This document shows positions 39,794-51,163 of a DNA stretch of 64,000 nucleotides, piece after piece (within the stretch, counting starts at the first letter, position 1; each line of letters opens with the position of its first letter). The notes under the pieces were generated by a model, which ran no database searches, was not told where the DNA came from, and worked only from the letters and a program-made list of their open reading frames with translations. Position numbers and translations under genes: made by a program. The stretch is from positions 26,527 to 90,526 of the forward strand of contig JAUSAO010000105.1 of NCBI GenBank assembly GCA_030652475.1. Reading direction: 5' to 3'. The DNA comes from Gallionella sp. Its GTDB lineage: Bacteria > Pseudomonadota > Gammaproteobacteria > Burkholderiales > Gallionellaceae.

Positions 39794-40076
39794 TGGTGCG
39801 GCGGGTGGGTTGTTGCTGGTTCTGGTGGTGCTGGGCGCGTTGAGCGTAATCACTTCACAGCACAAGGCGCGCAAGTTGTTCGTTGCATTGCAGCAGGAAA
39901 AAGAGCGCGCTCACAAAATGGAAGTTGAGTGGGGGCAGTTGCAATTGGAGCAAAGCACCCTGGCAACACCGGCGCGGGTGGAAAGAATTGCGTCGCGGCA
40001 GTTGCAAATGCAATTGCCGAAGCAGGTCAGATTTATACGCGTCAGTCCTAATGGCGGAGCAAACGGACAACCATGA
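39783..40076 (+). CDS. ftsL: Cell division protein FtsL
   Basis: Short bitopic protein between rsmH and ftsI. Confidence 0.85.
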   Translation: MWRSGAAGGLLLVLVVLGALSVITSQHKARKLFVALQQEKERAHKMEVEWGQLQLEQSTLATPARVERIASRQLQMQLPKQVRFIRVSPNGGANGQP

Positions 40077-41827
40077 ATTATGCAGCCAGCACAAAAGACA
40101 CCATCACGGCAAAGCTGCCGGGATGGCGTGCGACTGTATTATTTGTGGCGCTGTTGTTGGGGCTGGCTGCTTTGCTGGGACGCGCCGTCTATCTGCAGGG
40201 GATACACGATGATTTCTTGCAGGAAAAAGGCAAGCAGCGCTACAGCCGGGTGGTTGAAGTAAGTGCACATCGCGGCATGATGACGGATCGGAATGGCGAG
40301 CCGCTGGCCGTCAGCACTCCCGTGGAATCGGTATGGGCAAGCCCGTCGGATATCAGGATCAATGATGCCGGTGAAGCCAGAATGGATGAACAGCAGCTCA
40401 AACAGTTGGCGCAAGCACTGGGTATGCGCGTGAGTGAGGTGCGGGAACGTCTCGCGGATAGCTCACGCGATTTTGTCTATTTAAAGCGGCAACTGCCGCC
40501 TGAGCAGGCGGGGAATGTGATCAGGCTGAATCTGCCGGGTGTTTCCCTGCAACGCGAATATCGGCGCTATTACCCGGCGGGTGAGGAATTTGCACAGACG
40601 CTGGGATTTACCGGTCAGGACGATAACGGGCAGGAAGGGCTGGAACTGGTTTTACAGGAGCAGCTGGCCGGAAAGCTGGGCAGCCAGCGTGTGATCAAGG
40701 ACAGGCGCGGACATATTGTTGAGGATGCCGGCAGCTTGCGTCCTCCCAAGCCGGGCAGCGATATTGCGCTCAGTCTGGATGGCAATGTGCAGCACTCGGC
40801 CTATCGCGAATTGAAACTGGCTGTTCAACAGCATCAAGCCAAGGCGGGAGCCATTGTGGTGCTGGATGCGCGCAGCGGCGAAGTGCTGGCGCTGGCAAAC
40901 TATCCCAGCTACAACCCGAACAACCGTACCAGGATCAGCGCGCAGGCTATGCGCAATCGCGCCGTGGCGGACGTGTTCGAGCCGGGTTCAACAATGAAGC
41001 CGTTTACCATCGCGGCAGCCCTGGAGGCAGGCAATATCAGACCCGATACGCTGATTAACACGGAAAACGGCGTCTTTTCGGTGGGCAATAAAAAGATACA
41101 TGATACTCATCCGGAACCGAGTTTAACCGTGGCACAAGTTATCCAAAAGTCCAGCAATGTCGGCTCCGCAAAAATTGCCCTGTCGCTGGATTCCAGCGTG
41201 CTGTGGCAGACTTTTTCAACGTCCGGATTCGGCGAGCATACCGGCAGCAATTTTCCGGGTGAAGCCGTCGGCATGCTGCGCAATGCCAACAATTGGCGAC
41301 CGATAGAACAGGCTACCATGTCCTACGGGCACGGCATCTCGGTAAACCTGCTGCAACTGGCGCGCGCCTACACCGTGTTCGCCAATGACGGTGAATTGAA
41401 GCCCGTCTCACTGCTCAAGCTGGATCAGCCTGCTGTCGGCAAAAAGGTTTTTTCCGCCAAAACCGCATCTGAGCTGCGCACCATGCTGGAATCGGTCGTG
41501 TTGCCGGGCGGTACGGCACCGCTGGCGCAAGTGGCCGGTTATCGCGTGGCAGGAAAAACAGGCACAGCGCATAAGCTGGACGGCCGTCACTATACCAATC
41601 GCTATATTGCCTCGTTTGTCGGGTTCGCGCCGGTATCTGCGCCGCGCGTAATCGTTGCAGTGATGATAGATGAGCCAAACAACGGACAATATTACGGCGG
41701 ACTGGTGGCGGCGCCGGTGTTCAGCAAGGTGGTCGCAGCGACATTGCATCTGCTCAATGTGCCGAATGACGCGCCGCTGGATAATGTGATTGCGCCACCC
41801 GTTGAAATCGTCAGGGAGGAAATCTGA
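40073..41827 (+). CDS. ftsI: Peptidoglycan transpeptidase FtsI (PBP3)
   Basis: FEPGSTMKPFT, SSN, KTGTAHK motifs. Confidence 0.96.
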   Translation: MNYAASTKDTITAKLPGWRATVLFVALLLGLAALLGRAVYLQGIHDDFLQEKGKQRYSRVVEVSAHRGMMTDRNGEPLAVSTPVESVWASPSDIRINDAGEARMDEQQLKQLAQALGMRVSEVRERLADSSRDFVYLKRQLPPEQAGNVIRLNLPGVSLQREYRRYYPAGEEFAQTLGFTGQDDNGQEGLELVLQEQLAGKLGSQRVIKDRRGHIVEDAGSLRPPKPGSDIALSLDGNVQHSAYRELKLAVQQHQAKAGAIVVLDARSGEVLALANYPSYNPNNRTRISAQAMRNRAVADVFEPGSTMKPFTIAAALEAGNIRPDTLINTENGVFSVGNKKIHDTHPEPSLTVAQVIQKSSNVGSAKIALSLDSSVLWQTFSTSGFGEHTGSNFPGEAVGMLRNANNWRPIEQATMSYGHGISVNLLQLARAYTVFANDGELKPVSLLKLDQPAVGKKVFSAKTASELRTMLESVVLPGGTAPLAQVAGYRVAGKTGTAHKLDGRHYTNRYIASFVGFAPVSAPRVIVAVMIDEPNNGQYYGGLVAAPVFSKVVAATLHLLNVPNDAPLDNVIAPPVEIVREEI

Positions 41828-43383
41828 TGATCAAGATGGCCAAGGGAGAAGTGCAAGATGCCGGGATGCTTGCGAGCCTGACCATTAAAAGGCTGGTGAC
41901 GGATAGTCGCGCAGTGCTGCCTGGCGATACCTTCGTCGCCTATCCGGGCGAAAAGTCGGATGGGCGTCAATTCATTGCGCAGGCTATAGCGCAGGGCGCG
42001 AATGGGGTGATCTACGAAGAAACTTTGTCTGGTCATGCCCGTGAAGAGCGAAATTTTGAATGGGATCCGCAGTGGAATGTGCCCAATATGGCCGTGCAGG
42101 ATTTGCGGCACAAGGCGGGCGAGCTGGCGGATGCGGTGTACGGTACGCCATCGGAAAAATTGTGGATGGTGGGCGTCACCGGAACCAATGGCAAGACCTC
42201 GTGCAGCCACTGGATTGCGCAGGCATTAAATGATTGCGGCAAAAAATGTGCGTTGATTGGCACGCTGGGCAATGGATTTGCAGGTGCGTTACAGGCTACG
42301 GCCAATACCACGCCGGATGCGATCAGCGTGCATGGCCTGTTGGCCGATTACCTGAGCGTGGGCGCTCAGTCCGTGGCAATGGAAGTGTCTTCGCATGCGC
42401 TGGCACAGGGGCGGGTTAACGGTGTGCGCTTCGATGTGGCGCTGCTGACCAACCTGACCCGTGATCATCTGGATTATCACGGGGATATGGAAAGTTACGC
42501 AACGGCGAAGCGGCGCTTGTTTGACTGGAAGGCGCTGAAGTATGCGGTAGTGAACCTGGATGATGCATTCGGTGCGGAATTGGCCTCGCAGTTGCGGGAC
42601 CAGGAGGTGGAAATCATCGGCTATGGTCTGACCGAGGCTGCGCTGCAATTGGCCGAACGCTATGGCATGCGCATGGTGTATGGGCATTTGCAGCAAATGA
42701 ATCTGCAAGGTTTGCAGTTGGCGCTACGTTCGAGCTGGGGGGCAGCGGAACTGCATAGTGGGTTGCTGGGCCGGTTTAATGCGGCCAACTTGCTGGGTGC
42801 GCTGGCGGTGTTGCTGGTGAGCGATGTCAGCCTGGAAGACGGCGTGCGCACATTGGGCGCGGTGCAATCGGTCGCGGGACGGATGCAGGGCATGTCTGGC
42901 GCAGGACAGCCCGCTGTCATTGTGGACTACGCGCACACGCCGGATGCATTGGAAAAAGTTTTGCTGGCGCTACGCGAAATCAGCATGGGGAAGGGTGAAA
43001 CGTCGGGCAGGCTGATTTGTGTATTCGGGTGTGGCGGTGATCGTGATAAGGGCAAACGCGCCATGATGGGACGGGTAGCAGAGAAGTTTTCAGATGTATG
43101 CATCGTGACCAGCGATAACCCGCGTAGCGAGGATCCTCGTCGGATCATAGCCGAGGTGGTGAGCGCCATGGAGGCAGGCAAGCACGAAATCATCGTTGAG
43201 CGCGCAGCGGCCATAGAGCGTGCCGTTCTGCTTGCGCAAAGCGGCGATACCGTCTTGCTGGCAGGCAAGGGACATGAAGCGTATCAGGAAATTAACGGCG
43301 TGAAACAGCCATTCAGCGACGTGACTATGGCGATTCAGGCCTTGAAAAAGTGGTCCGCGCGGCAGTCCGGAGGTGTTCAATGA
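41827..43383 (+). CDS. murE: UDP-MurNAc-Ala-Glu-diaminopimelate ligase
   Basis: VTGTNGKTSCSHWIAQ; SDNPRSEDP. Confidence 0.96.
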   Translation: MIKMAKGEVQDAGMLASLTIKRLVTDSRAVLPGDTFVAYPGEKSDGRQFIAQAIAQGANGVIYEETLSGHAREERNFEWDPQWNVPNMAVQDLRHKAGELADAVYGTPSEKLWMVGVTGTNGKTSCSHWIAQALNDCGKKCALIGTLGNGFAGALQATANTTPDAISVHGLLADYLSVGAQSVAMEVSSHALAQGRVNGVRFDVALLTNLTRDHLDYHGDMESYATAKRRLFDWKALKYAVVNLDDAFGAELASQLRDQEVEIIGYGLTEAALQLAERYGMRMVYGHLQQMNLQGLQLALRSSWGAAELHSGLLGRFNAANLLGALAVLLVSDVSLEDGVRTLGAVQSVAGRMQGMSGAGQPAVIVDYAHTPDALEKVLLALREISMGKGETSGRLICVFGCGGDRDKGKRAMMGRVAEKFSDVCIVTSDNPRSEDPRRIIAEVVSAMEAGKHEIIVERAAAIERAVLLAQSGDTVLLAGKGHEAYQEINGVKQPFSDVTMAIQALKKWSARQSGGVQ

Positions 43384-44813
43384 TGATGCTTTCGCAAGCT
43401 GCCAGGGTATTGAATGCGCGTTTGATTGCAGATGGTCAGGATGTGCAATTTAGCGCCGTTTCGACTGACACACGCGATCTGAAACCGGGTGATTTGTACA
43501 TCGCGTTGCGCGGTGAGCATTTCGACGGCGCAAATTTTGTGGCGCAAGCCGTAGCGAGCGGCGCGGTGGCGGCGTTGGTCAATGCGGACAGCTACCATGG
43601 AGAAGCATGCACCTGTCCGCTGATTCTGGTGGAAGACACTCGGATTGCATTAGGGCAGCTGGCCGCATACTGGCGCAGCCAGTTTGATATTCCACTGGTT
43701 GCGATTACCGGCAGCAATGGCAAGACCACGGTCAAGGAAATGCTGGCCGCTATTTTGCGTGTGGCGTCCGGCGGTGATGATGCGGTTCTGGCGACCAAGG
43801 GTAATTTGAATAACGATATCGGCATGCCGCTCACCCTCCTGAAGCTCAACGCGCAGCACCGCTATGCCGTGATTGAAATGGGCATGAACCATCCGGGCGA
43901 GATTGATTACCTGACGCGAATTGCCAGTCCGCAAGTGGCGCTGATTAACAACGCCAGCGGTGCGCATCTTGAAGGCATGGGTTCCGTGGAAGCAGTGGCG
44001 CATGCCAAGGGGGAAATCTTCGCCGGTTTGCAGCATGAAGGCAGCGCGATCATCAACGCCGACGACGCCTATGCGCCGTTGTGGCGCAGTCTGGCCAGCG
44101 TGCATTCGCTGCTGGAGTTTGGTTTGAATGGCGAGGCCGATGTGTCCGGGGTATGGCATCCACGCGCAACGGGATTGCGTTTGATCGCGCAGACGCCGTC
44201 GGGTGATTTTACGGCTGATTTGCAAGTGCCCGGAGAACATAACGCACGCAATGCCTTGGCGGCAACAGCGGCGGCGATTGCACTGAATTTGCCGCTGGAG
44301 AGCATCGTCGCAGGACTGGAAAAATTTGGCGGAGTGGCAGGACGCTTGCAGCGCAAAGCGGCGCGCAATGGCGCGGTGGTGATCGATGATACCTACAACG
44401 CGAATCCGGCCTCACTTCAGGCCGCGATTGCGGTGCTGGCTCAGGCCGAAGGTCGTCGTGTGCTGGTGCTGGGCGATATGGGCGAGCTGGGAGAAAACGC
44501 CGCCGAGTTTCATGCCGGGATAGGTGCTGTGGCACGCCAGTCCGGCATTGAGAAGCTGTATGCGCTGGGCGAATTAAGTCGCAATGCAGTACGCGAATTT
44601 GGTGACGAAGCACAACATTTTGACTGTGTTGAAGACTTGCTAAATGCGCTGGAAATAGAAATGGAGGCTGGCACGACCGTGCTGGTGAAGGGTTCGCGCT
44701 TCATGAAAATGGAACGCGTGGTCAAGTATCTGGTGAGTAGTGAGTCGGAAGTGGTGAGTGGAATTAGCGCATCACACTCGCCACTTACCACTGCCCACCT
44801 ACCAAAGGAATAA
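43380..44813 (+). CDS. murF: UDP-MurNAc-tripeptide D-Ala-D-Ala ligase, with heptad-array-encoded C-terminal tail
   Basis: [23 protein letters not shown]. Confidence 0.96.
   Translation: MMMLSQAARVLNARLIADGQDVQFSAVSTDTRDLKPGDLYIALRGEHFDGANFVAQAVASGAVAALVNADSYHGEACTCPLILVEDTRIALGQLAAYWRSQFDIPLVAITGSNGKTTVKEMLAAILRVASGGDDAVLATKGNLNNDIGMPLTLLKLNAQHRYAVIEMGMNHPGEIDYLTRIASPQVALINNASGAHLEGMGSVEAVAHAKGEIFAGLQHEGSAIINADDAYAPLWRSLASVHSLLEFGLNGEADVSGVWHPRATGLRLIAQTPSGDFTADLQVPGEHNARNALAATAAAIALNLPLESIVAGLEKFGGVAGRLQRKAARNGAVVIDDTYNANPASLQAAIAVLAQAEGRRVLVLGDMGELGENAAEFHAGIGAVARQSGIEKLYALGELSRNAVREFGDEAQHFDCVEDLLNALEIEMEAGTTVLVKGSRFMKMERVVKYLVSSESEVVSGISASHSPLTTAHLPKE
44736..44803. repeat. Inverted 4+4 heptad array in the 3' end of murF
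   Basis: AGTAGTG AGTCGGA AGTGGTG AGTGGAA / ACTCGCC ACTTACC ACTGCCC ACCTACC. Confidence 0.85.
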
Positions 44814-44815
44814 AA

Positions 44816-45901
44816 ATGTTATTAGCACTCACGCAATGGCTGGCTGAAGATATACGTTTTTTCAGCGTATTCAATTACATCACGCTGCGCACGGTGCTGG
44901 CAGCCATGACGGCGCTGGGGATTTCATTCATGGTCGGCCCGATGATGATACGCAAGCTGACCGATTACAAAATCGGTCAATCCGTGCGTACGGACGGACC
45001 GCAGACGCATCTGATCAAGGCGGGGACGCCCACTATGGGCGGGGCGCTAATCCTGACATCCATTGCCATTACCACCTTGTTGTGGGGGGATTTGCATAAT
45101 CACTACGTATGGGTGGTGTTGTTTACCACGATGGGTTTCGGTGTGGTCGGATGGGTTGATGATTACCGCAAGGTGGTGCATCGCAATCCCAAGGGTTTGT
45201 CGGCCAAAGCCAAAATGTTCTGGCAGTCCATCATCGCGCTGATTGTTGCGGTTTACCTGTGGGAAACATCGACGCTCCCGGCGCAAACCGAATTGATTGT
45301 GCCGTTCATGAAGTTCTTTGTGTTTCCACTCGGCGCCTTCGCATTCATCGTGCTCACCTATCTGGTGATCGTCGGAACCAGTAATGCGGTGAATCTGACC
45401 GACGGGCTGGACGGGCTGGCGATCATGCCTACCGTGATGGTGGCAAGCGCCCTGGCGTTGTTCGCCTATGTCGCCGGCAATGTGGTGTTTGCAAAATATC
45501 TGGGCATACCCTACATCCCGGGCGCGAGCGAACTGGCGGTATTTTGTGGCGGAATCGCGGGTGCGGGGCTGGCTTTTCTGTGGTTCAACGCCTACCCGGC
45601 CGAAGTGTTCATGGGGGATGTCGGGGCGCTGGCGCTGGGGGCTGCCCTCGGTGTGGTCGCGGTGATCGTGCGTCAGGAATTGGTGTTGTTCATCATGGGC
45701 GGCGTGTTCGTAATGGAAGCCGTGTCGGTGATGATACAGGTGATTTCGTTCAAATTGACGGGCAAGCGCGTGTTCCGCATGGCGCCGCTGCACCATCATT
45801 ACGAACTCAAGGGATGGAAAGAAACGCAGGTTGTGGTGCGTTTCTGGATCATCACCATGTTGCTGGTGTTGCTGGGTTTGGCGACGTTGAAGTTGAGGTA
45901 G
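44816..45901 (+). CDS. mraY: Phospho-MurNAc-pentapeptide transferase
   Basis: [39 protein letters not shown]. Confidence 0.97.
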   Translation: MLLALTQWLAEDIRFFSVFNYITLRTVLAAMTALGISFMVGPMMIRKLTDYKIGQSVRTDGPQTHLIKAGTPTMGGALILTSIAITTLLWGDLHNHYVWVVLFTTMGFGVVGWVDDYRKVVHRNPKGLSAKAKMFWQSIIALIVAVYLWETSTLPAQTELIVPFMKFFVFPLGAFAFIVLTYLVIVGTSNAVNLTDGLDGLAIMPTVMVASALALFAYVAGNVVFAKYLGIPYIPGASELAVFCGGIAGAGLAFLWFNAYPAEVFMGDVGALALGAALGVVAVIVRQELVLFIMGGVFVMEAVSVMIQVISFKLTGKRVFRMAPLHHHYELKGWKETQVVVRFWIITMLLVLLGLATLKLR

Positions 45902-45981
45902 TTGCTAGACGCTAGTCGTTAGTTAAAACAAGACCGCGCAGCGGACAACGCCAACTAATTACTAGCTACTAACGACTAATG
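45900..45981. repeat. Inverted 4+4 heptad array between mraY and murD
   Basis: AGTTGCT AGACGCT AGTCGTT AGTTAAA / ACTAATT ACTAGCT ACTAACG ACTAATG; 10-bp perfect stem TAGTCGTTAG/CTAACGACTA. Confidence 0.9.
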
Positions 45982-46001
45982 TCTATTTTTAAGGAAATGC
46001 A

Positions 46002-47393
46002 TTGAAAAGCGGGTCAACAAAATCTGTCCTGATACTCGGTCTCGGTGAGACGGGGTTATCTATGGTGCGCTGGTTAACGACGCAGGGTGCAAAGCTGCGC
46101 GTTGCGGATAGCCGGACTGCGCCTGCGGGACTGGAGGTGGTTGGCCAATTTGTTGAGAAAAATCAGATAATTTGCGGTGAATTCACAGACGCACTGTTTG
46201 ACGGCATTGATCTGATCGCCATCAGCCCCGGTGTGCCGCTGAGTGACCCCCATGTCGCCCGTGCCGTCGCGCGCGGTATCCCCGTAGTCGGGGATATAGA
46301 ACTCTTCACGCAACAACTAGCGACTAACGACTTACGACTTACGACTAAGGTTTTAGCCATAACCGGTTCGAACGGCAAAACCACCGTGACCAGCATGGTG
46401 GAGCACTTGTGCAAGGCGGCAGGGTGCGACGCGGTGGCGGCGGGTAATATCTCGCCAGCCGTGCTGGACGTGGTGATGCAGCGCGGCGAAAACCAGCCCG
46501 AAGTGTGGGTGCTGGAGCTATCCAGCTTTCAGCTGGAAACCACGACGGGTTTGAATGCAGATGCCGCCACGGTATTGAATGTATGTGAAGATCATCTGGA
46601 TCGTTACGAGGGTATGGATGGCTACGCGGCAGCCAAGGAAAGAATCCTCGATGGATGCGGCGTACAGGTATTGAACCGTGATGATGCGCGTTGCATGGCG
46701 ATGAAAAATTCCGTAAGCGAGTGTGTCAGCTTCGGGCTGAATGCGCCGGAATGTGAAACGGATTTCGGTATTGAGCGCGAGGGGAGCGACATCTGGCTGG
46801 TGCAGGGCAATCAGCGGCTAATCAGGGCCGGCGAACTGCAACTCGCAGGGTTGCACAATGTTGCCAACGCGCTGGCCGCGCTGGCGCTGTGTCGTGCAAT
46901 TGATTTGCCCATGCCTGTCCTGCTGGATGCACTGCGCAGCTTCAAAGGCTTGCCGCATCGTGTGGAACGCATTACCAGCCTGCACGAGGTCACTTATTAC
47001 GATGACTCCAAGGGAACCAATGTCGGCGCGACGGTTGCCGCGTTGGAAGGTCTGGGTTGCAAGGCGGTGCTGATCGCGGGCGGCGTGGGTAAAGAACAGG
47101 ATTTCTCCCCCTTGAACGCTGTCGTCAAACAATATGCACGCGCAGTCGTGCTGATCGGGCGCGATGCGCCATTGATTGAAGTCGCGTTGCAGGGCTGCGA
47201 TGTCCCGCTGTGCCGCGCCATAGATATGCGTGATGCGGTGTCGCAGGCAGCACAGTTCGCGCGTCCGGGCGATGCAGTGCTGCTTTCTCCGGCTTGCGCC
47301 AGTTTTGACATGTATCGCAATTATGCTCATCGCGCCGAAGCATTCGTCAATGCGGTGCGGGATATGGCTAAGGAGGGCGCATGGTCTCATTAG
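46002..47393 (+). CDS. murD: UDP-MurNAc-L-Ala-D-Glu ligase (TTG start in the ORF track)
   Basis: [39 protein letters not shown]. Confidence 0.95.
   Translation: MKSGSTKSVLILGLGETGLSMVRWLTTQGAKLRVADSRTAPAGLEVVGQFVEKNQIICGEFTDALFDGIDLIAISPGVPLSDPHVARAVARGIPVVGDIELFTQQLATNDLRLTTKVLAITGSNGKTTVTSMVEHLCKAAGCDAVAAGNISPAVLDVVMQRGENQPEVWVLELSSFQLETTTGLNADAATVLNVCEDHLDRYEGMDGYAAAKERILDGCGVQVLNRDDARCMAMKNSVSECVSFGLNAPECETDFGIEREGSDIWLVQGNQRLIRAGELQLAGLHNVANALAALALCRAIDLPMPVLLDALRSFKGLPHRVERITSLHEVTYYDDSKGTNVGATVAALEGLGCKAVLIAGGVGKEQDFSPLNAVVKQYARAVVLIGRDAPLIEVALQGCDVPLCRAIDMRDAVSQAAQFARPGDAVLLSPACASFDMYRNYAHRAEAFVNAVRDMAKEGAWSH
46316..46350. repeat. Heptad array inside murD CDS
   Basis: ACTAGCG ACTAACG ACTTACG ACTTACG ACTAAGG. 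Confidence 0.9.
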
Positions 47394-48544
47394 TCAAGAC
47401 GCATACTCCGCCGCCGCAAGCGCAGTTCGATGATCTGTTGATCTGGGTGTTTATCGCCCTGTTGTCTATCGGCCTGGTGATGGTGTATTCCTCTTCCATC
47501 GCGACCGCTGAGGGCAGCAAATTCACCGGGCATCAGGCCAGCTATTATTTGATGCGCCACAGTCTGTTCATCGTGGTCGGATTGCTGGCCGGACTGTTCG
47601 CATTTCAGGTTCCCGTACAGATGTGGCAGACCTGGTCACCTTATCTGTTCATGGCTGGAACGGTGTTGCTGGTGTTGGTATTGATCCCGCATATCGGTCG
47701 TGAAGTGAATGGCAGCCGTCGCTGGCTGTCGCTTTTTGTGTTTAATTTGCAGCCGTCAGAACTGATGAAATTATTTGCGGTGATGTATGCAGCTGATTAC
47801 ACGGTGCGCAAAGGTAAGATTAAGCATTTGTTTATGAAAGCTTTTTTGCCGATGTTTGCGGTGATGGTGATGGTCGGCACGCTATTGCTGCTTGAGCCGG
47901 ACATGGGTGCATTCGTGGTGATCCTGTCTATTGCCATATGCACACTCTGGCTGGGCGGTTTTAACGTCAAAGTATTCGGCGCCTTGGTAGTGGCGCTGCC
48001 GCTGGCCTTCGCCGCACTGATATTTTCCTCGCCGTACCGCATGCAGCGCGTCATCGGCTTCATGGACCCGTGGGCTGATCCCTATGGCAAGGGATACCAG
48101 CTCAGCCATGCGCTTATCGCCTTCGGGCGGGGAGAATGGTTGGGCGTGGGTCTGGGCGCCAGTGTGGAAAAATTATTCTATCTGCCGGAAGCGCATACCG
48201 ATTTTTTGATGGCCGTGATCGCCGAAGAGCTGGGGCTGGCAGGCGTGGCCTGCGTCATCGTATTGTTTGCGCTGGTAGTGATACGTTCATTTCAGATCGG
48301 TCGTCATGCGGCATTTCTGGAACGTAATTTTTCCGCGCTGGTGGCGCAGGGTATCGGTGTGTGGATAGGTGTGCAGGCGATGATCAACATCGGCGTGAAT
48401 ATGGGCGTGTTGCCCACCAAGGGTTTGACACTGCCTTTCCTCAGCTTTGGCGGCAGTGGCGTGGTGGTGAATTGCATCGCCGCCGCCGTGCTGCTGCGCG
48501 TGGATTATGAAAACAGAAGAATAGCGCGGGGGTTGCCGGTATGA
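47381..48544 (+). CDS. ftsW: Lipid II polymerase/division protein FtsW
   Basis: SEDS family; [12 protein letters not shown]. Confidence 0.96.
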   Translation: MVSLVKTHTPPPQAQFDDLLIWVFIALLSIGLVMVYSSSIATAEGSKFTGHQASYYLMRHSLFIVVGLLAGLFAFQVPVQMWQTWSPYLFMAGTVLLVLVLIPHIGREVNGSRRWLSLFVFNLQPSELMKLFAVMYAADYTVRKGKIKHLFMKAFLPMFAVMVMVGTLLLLEPDMGAFVVILSIAICTLWLGGFNVKVFGALVVALPLAFAALIFSSPYRMQRVIGFMDPWADPYGKGYQLSHALIAFGRGEWLGVGLGASVEKLFYLPEAHTDFLMAVIAEELGLAGVACVIVLFALVVIRSFQIGRHAAFLERNFSALVAQGIGVWIGVQAMINIGVNMGVLPTKGLTLPFLSFGGSGVVVNCIAAAVLLRVDYENRRIARGLPV

Positions 48545-48653
48545 GCGCGGGCTATTTATCTGTTTCGGCGGAGGCCAGACAACAACATGTCGAATATCAA
48601 TATTCTGGCCGTAGCCAAAACTCTCAAATAGCGCGGGGGTTGCCGGTATGAGC
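48520..48653. repeat. 27-bp direct repeat, 107-bp period, at ftsW-murG junction
   Basis: AATAGCGCGGGGGTTGCCGGTATGAGC at 48520-48546 and 48627-48653. Confidence 0.97.
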
Positions 48654-49766
48654 ACCCGCAAGGAGTACGTCGGTGTGTGCCCGGAGGCTTCGCCTCCACC
48701 CTTCCGCTGCCGCTCGATACTTATTATGGCAGGCGGGACGGGCGGGCATATTTTTCCTGCGTTGGCGGTAGCCGATATCCTGCGTGGGCAAGGCTGGCAA
48801 GTCACCTGGCTGGGCGCACCGGACAGCATGGAAGCGGATCTGGTGCCCAAACATGGCTACGAGATGGCGATGGTGCGGTTTTCGGGACTGCGCGGCAAGG
48901 GCTTGCTGCGCAAGTTGATGCTGCCGCTGAATCTGGTAGTCGCGCTATGGCAAAGCGCCGTGGCGATATTCAGCCGCAGGCCGGACGTGGTGCTGGGTAT
49001 GGGCGGCTATATTACTTTCCCGGGCGGGTTGATGTCGGTCTTGTTGCGTCGCCCGCTGGTGATACACGAACAGAATTCCGTCGCCGGACTGAGCAATAAA
49101 GTATTGGCGCGCGTCGCGACCCGTGTGCTGAGCGGCTTTCCCGATGTGTTGCCGAAGGCGGTATGGTGCGGGAATCCGGTACGCGGTGCAATCGCAGATC
49201 TGCCTGAGCCGCAACAGCGTTATGCCGGGCGCACGGGGCCGCTGAATGTACTGGTGGTAGGCGGCAGTCTGGGTGCAAAGGCAATCAATGAGGCGATGCC
49301 GCAGGCGCTCGCCGGTATGGCGGAAACGGACAGACCGCAGGTGTTGCACCAGACCGGCAAGCAACATTACGCCGCCGTACAGGATTTATACCGGCAGGCG
49401 GGTGTGCAAGCGGACATACGTCCCTTCATAGACGACATGGCGGCAAGTTATGCGCATGCAGACCTGGTGATTTGCCGTTCGGGCGCGCTGACCGTAGCCG
49501 AGCTGGCAGCAGCGGGGGTGGCGAGTCTGCTGATTCCCTTCCCGTATGCGGTGGACGACCATCAGACGCATAACGCACGTTTTCTGAGTGAACGCGGTGC
49601 GGCCGTGTTACTGCCGCAGACCGGGCTGGATGCGAAGCGTCTGGCGCAGCTGTTGCGCGAACTGGATAGGGAAAAATTGATGGCGATGGCACAACAGGCA
49701 CGCGCGTTAAGTCGTGCCGATGCGGCCGAAGCCGTGGCCAATGTATGCAGGGAGTTAGCGGAATGA
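48648..49766 (+). CDS. murG: UDP-GlcNAc:lipid I transferase with extended N-terminus
   Basis: [32 protein letters not shown]. Confidence 0.95.
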   Translation: MSTRKEYVGVCPEASPPPFRCRSILIMAGGTGGHIFPALAVADILRGQGWQVTWLGAPDSMEADLVPKHGYEMAMVRFSGLRGKGLLRKLMLPLNLVVALWQSAVAIFSRRPDVVLGMGGYITFPGGLMSVLLRRPLVIHEQNSVAGLSNKVLARVATRVLSGFPDVLPKAVWCGNPVRGAIADLPEPQQRYAGRTGPLNVLVVGGSLGAKAINEAMPQALAGMAETDRPQVLHQTGKQHYAAVQDLYRQAGVQADIRPFIDDMAASYAHADLVICRSGALTVAELAAAGVASLLIPFPYAVDDHQTHNARFLSERGAAVLLPQTGLDAKRLAQLLRELDREKLMAMAQQARALSRADAAEAVANVCRELAE

Positions 49767-51163
49767 AACACAAAATCAAGCATATACATTTTATCGGCAT
49801 AGGCGGATCGGGCATGAATGGCATCGCCGAGGTATTGCTCAATTTGGGCTTTCAGGTAAGCGGCTCGGATTTGGCAGAAAACGTGGCGACCAGGCGGCTC
49901 AGCGAGCTGGGTGCGACCGTGTCCATAGGTCACGCCGAGCAGAATCTGACCGACGCCGATGCAGTGGTGGTCTCCACCGCAGTAGGCCAGGATAATCCGG
50001 AAGTGCTGGCCGCGCGGGAACGCCATATTCCGGTCGTGCCGCGCGCGATGATGCTCGCGGAATTGATGCGCTTGCGCCAGGGTATCGCGGTGGCGGGTAC
50101 GCATGGCAAGACCACGACGACATCGCTGACAGCCAGTGTGCTGGCTCGCGGCGGGTTCGATCCCACTTTTGTGATCGGTGGCAAGCTCAACAGCAGCGGT
50201 ACCAACGCCAAGCTGGGTACAGGTGAATTCATCGTCGTGGAAGCGGATGAATCGGATGCTTCTTTCCTGTATCTGCAACCGATACTCGCGGTGGTGACCA
50301 ATATCGATGCCGACCACATGGAGACATATGGCCATGATTTTGCGCGTCTCAAGCAGGCTTTCGTGGACTTTGTCGAACATCTGCCGTTCTATGGCCGCGC
50401 CATGCTGTGCATAGACGATGTCAACGTGCGCGAGATATTGCCGCGTATCACCAAACCGGTGACCACTTACGGCTTCAGTGAAGAAGCGCAAATTCGCGCG
50501 GTCGATGTACGTCCCCTGGGTGGGCAGATGCGCTTTACCGCGCAATGCCGTCAGAACGGCACGCCCAAGGACCTCGATATCACCCTGAATCTGGCCGGAC
50601 GGCACAATGTGCTGAATGCACTGGCCGCGATTGCGATTGCGCTGGAGGTAGGTGTGGCGGATGAGGCCATTGTTGCCGCGCTGGCTGAATTTGAAGGCGT
50701 AGGCAGACGTTTGCAGCGTTATGGCGAAATAGCGCTACCAGCTGGCGGTACATTTACGCTGGTAGATGATTACGGTCACCATCCGGTCGAGATGGCGGCA
50801 ACGTTGGAGGCGGTGCGCGGCGCGTTTCCCGGCAGGCGGCTGGTGCTGGCCTTTCAACCGCATCGCTATACGCGCACCCGCGATTTGTTCGAGGATTTCG
50901 TAAAGATACTCTGTGGCGTGGATGTGCTGGTATTGGCCGAGGTGTATGCCGCGGGCGAGATGCCGCTGGTCGCGGCAGACGGCCGCGCAATGATGCACGC
51001 GCTGCGCCTGGCGGGGCAGAGTGAAGCTGTTTTTGTGGAAGAAATTACCGATATGCCGCAGGCCATTCTGCAGTTGGTGCACGCTGGGGACGTGGTGCTG
51101 ACGATGGGTGCGGGCACGATAGGCAATGTACCGGGCGCCGTCATGCAGACGGCACAGATATGA
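49763..51163 (+). CDS. murC: UDP-MurNAc-L-alanine ligase
   Basis: [26 protein letters not shown]. Confidence 0.96.
   Translation: MKHKIKHIHFIGIGGSGMNGIAEVLLNLGFQVSGSDLAENVATRRLSELGATVSIGHAEQNLTDADAVVVSTAVGQDNPEVLAARERHIPVVPRAMMLAELMRLRQGIAVAGTHGKTTTTSLTASVLARGGFDPTFVIGGKLNSSGTNAKLGTGEFIVVEADESDASFLYLQPILAVVTNIDADHMETYGHDFARLKQAFVDFVEHLPFYGRAMLCIDDVNVREILPRITKPVTTYGFSEEAQIRAVDVRPLGGQMRFTAQCRQNGTPKDLDITLNLAGRHNVLNALAAIAIALEVGVADEAIVAALAEFEGVGRRLQRYGEIALPAGGTFTLVDDYGHHPVEMAATLEAVRGAFPGRRLVLAFQPHRYTRTRDLFEDFVKILCGVDVLVLAEVYAAGEMPLVAADGRAMMHALRLAGQSEAVFVEEITDMPQAILQLVHAGDVVLTMGAGTIGNVPGAVMQTAQI

Noticed and set aside
45047-45799. 250-aa ORF antisense to mraY
   Set aside because: Shadow ORF; His/Gln-rich, no domain.
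46316-46350. Heptad array as a microsatellite contingency locus
   Set aside because: Units are degenerate and copy number is the same (4, or 4-5) at all loci; slippage usually gives purer arrays. Kept as a repeat family instead.
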